The notes under the pieces are model-generated. The model saw only the letters and a list, made by a program, of their open reading frames with translations, was not told the DNA's origin and ran no database searches. DNA of 5,814 bases. Origin: Sutterella sp. UBA1442 (lineage in GTDB: Bacteria; Pseudomonadota; Gammaproteobacteria; Burkholderiales; Burkholderiaceae_F). Of the stretch, positions 5,554 to 5,814 are shown one piece after another. A program made the position numbers and the translations under genes. Within the stretch, counting starts at the first letter, position 1. Every line of letters starts with the position of its first letter. Location: contig DCTK01000054.1 in assembly GCA_002329575.1 (NCBI GenBank), forward strand, positions 1 to 5,814. The letters run 5' to 3'.

Positions 5554-5814
5554 CTATTTCTTTGGCGAAAGGCTCCAAGCAATGCTGTGCTTGGAGCGAT
5601 TTAAGTGCAGTTCAAGTGCCGCTTTAGCCATGCCGGCGTCACCTTGCAAAATTGCTTCAAGCAGTGTGCTGTGTTCGCGATCTTTCATGGCAAAGTAGTT
5701 GGACTGCGTTTTCTCAAAGTGATGCGTCACGCGGCTCATGCCTTCAATGACTTGAATGCTGATGGCTTGTAGCGCCTGAACGTAGAAGCGGTTGTGAGTG
5801 GCTTCGGCAATGGC
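5554..5814 (-). CDS. C-terminal end of a GntR-family transcription regulator (FCD ligand-binding domain), partial
   Basis: The reading frame runs in from the right edge and ends with TAG at 5556-5554, giving the last 86 residues. Visible are AIAEATHNRFYVQALQAIS at the edge, then REHSTLLEAILQGDAGMAKAALELHLNRS. This is the final half of an FCD domain, the all-helical effector-binding part of FadR-subfamily regulators. The three histidines in THN, REH and ELHL sit where FCD domains usually bind a metal that helps hold a carboxylate effector. The N-terminal winged helix is outside the window, so neither the target nor the effector can be told. The gene converges on umuD with only 2 bases between the stop codons. 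An ATG at 5739 is internal and is not the real start. Confidence 0.88.
   Translation of the reverse strand, partial: AIAEATHNRFYVQALQAISIQVIEGMSRVTHHFEKTQSNYFAMKDREHSTLLEAILQGDAGMAKAALELHLNRSKHSIAWSLSPKK
5572..5597. terminator. Perfect 10-base-pair hairpin at the convergent gene ends, possible bidirectional terminator
   Basis: GCTCCAAGCA (5572-5581) and TGCTTGGAGC (5588-5597) pair perfectly around a 6-base loop. The hairpin starts 20 bases past the umuD stop codon, a normal terminator distance, but lies inside the last codons of the opposing regulator gene. Only short T stretches follow: CGATTTAAG on the plus strand and CTTTCG on the minus strand. It is therefore a weak intrinsic terminator at best. 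A smaller hairpin, CTTT-GGCG-AAAG (5560-5571), adjoins it. Confidence 0.5.

Noticed and set aside
1..5814. tRNA genes, CRISPR arrays, insertion sequences or phage genes
   Set aside because: No cloverleaf, regularly spaced repeats, transposase motifs or phage proteins were seen. The GGRRAGAGRKP motif also occurs in phage-like proteins, but here it is joined to a complete UmuD.

Overview
The window looks like chromosomal DNA of a Gram-negative bacterium, most likely a betaproteobacterium. That placement is inference. It rests on the proteobacterial-type GlnRS, a UmuC of E. coli length and numbering with a C-terminal DUF4113-like tail, a GlnH-like periplasmic protein and a GntR/FCD regulator, in DNA of roughly balanced base composition. 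A gut Sutterellaceae-like organism would fit, but no rRNA or other marker is present to prove it.

Layout, left to right. (1) 1-123: intergenic, with two small inverted repeats. (2) 124-876, minus: a GlnH-like periplasmic amino-acid-binding protein with no permease or ATPase gene visible. (3) 877-1378: a 500-base gene-free stretch with a possible distant promoter, several palindromes and the strong terminator of glnS. (4) 1379-3451, minus: glnS, about 135 residues longer than E. coli GlnRS, mainly because about 100 residues are inserted in the catalytic domain just before the KMSKS-type loop. (5) 3452-3592: a short gap with two competing hairpins. (6) 3593-4855, minus: umuC, the catalytic subunit of DNA polymerase V, with all key residues. 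(7) 4856-4927: a 72-base divergent control region with a perfect -10 box inside a spaced dyad. (8) 4928-5551, plus: a UmuD homologue carrying an extra N-terminal domain that looks DNA-binding. (9) 5554-5814, minus: the C-terminal end of an FCD-type GntR regulator, cut by the window edge and convergent with umuD with only 2 bases between the stop codons.

The part that works as a unit is the umuC/umuD pair. Instead of the usual umuDC operon the genes are divergent around a compact promoter. The UmuD-like protein keeps the autocleavage site and the Ser/Lys dyad but also has a basic GGRRAGAGRKP segment and a predicted ribbon-helix-helix-like domain. With no CTGT-N8-ACAG LexA box in the shared promoter, this suggests that the UmuD-like protein is its own damage-cleavable repressor as well as the polymerase V accessory subunit. 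The GlnRS insertion is the second notable feature. The remaining genes look ordinary.
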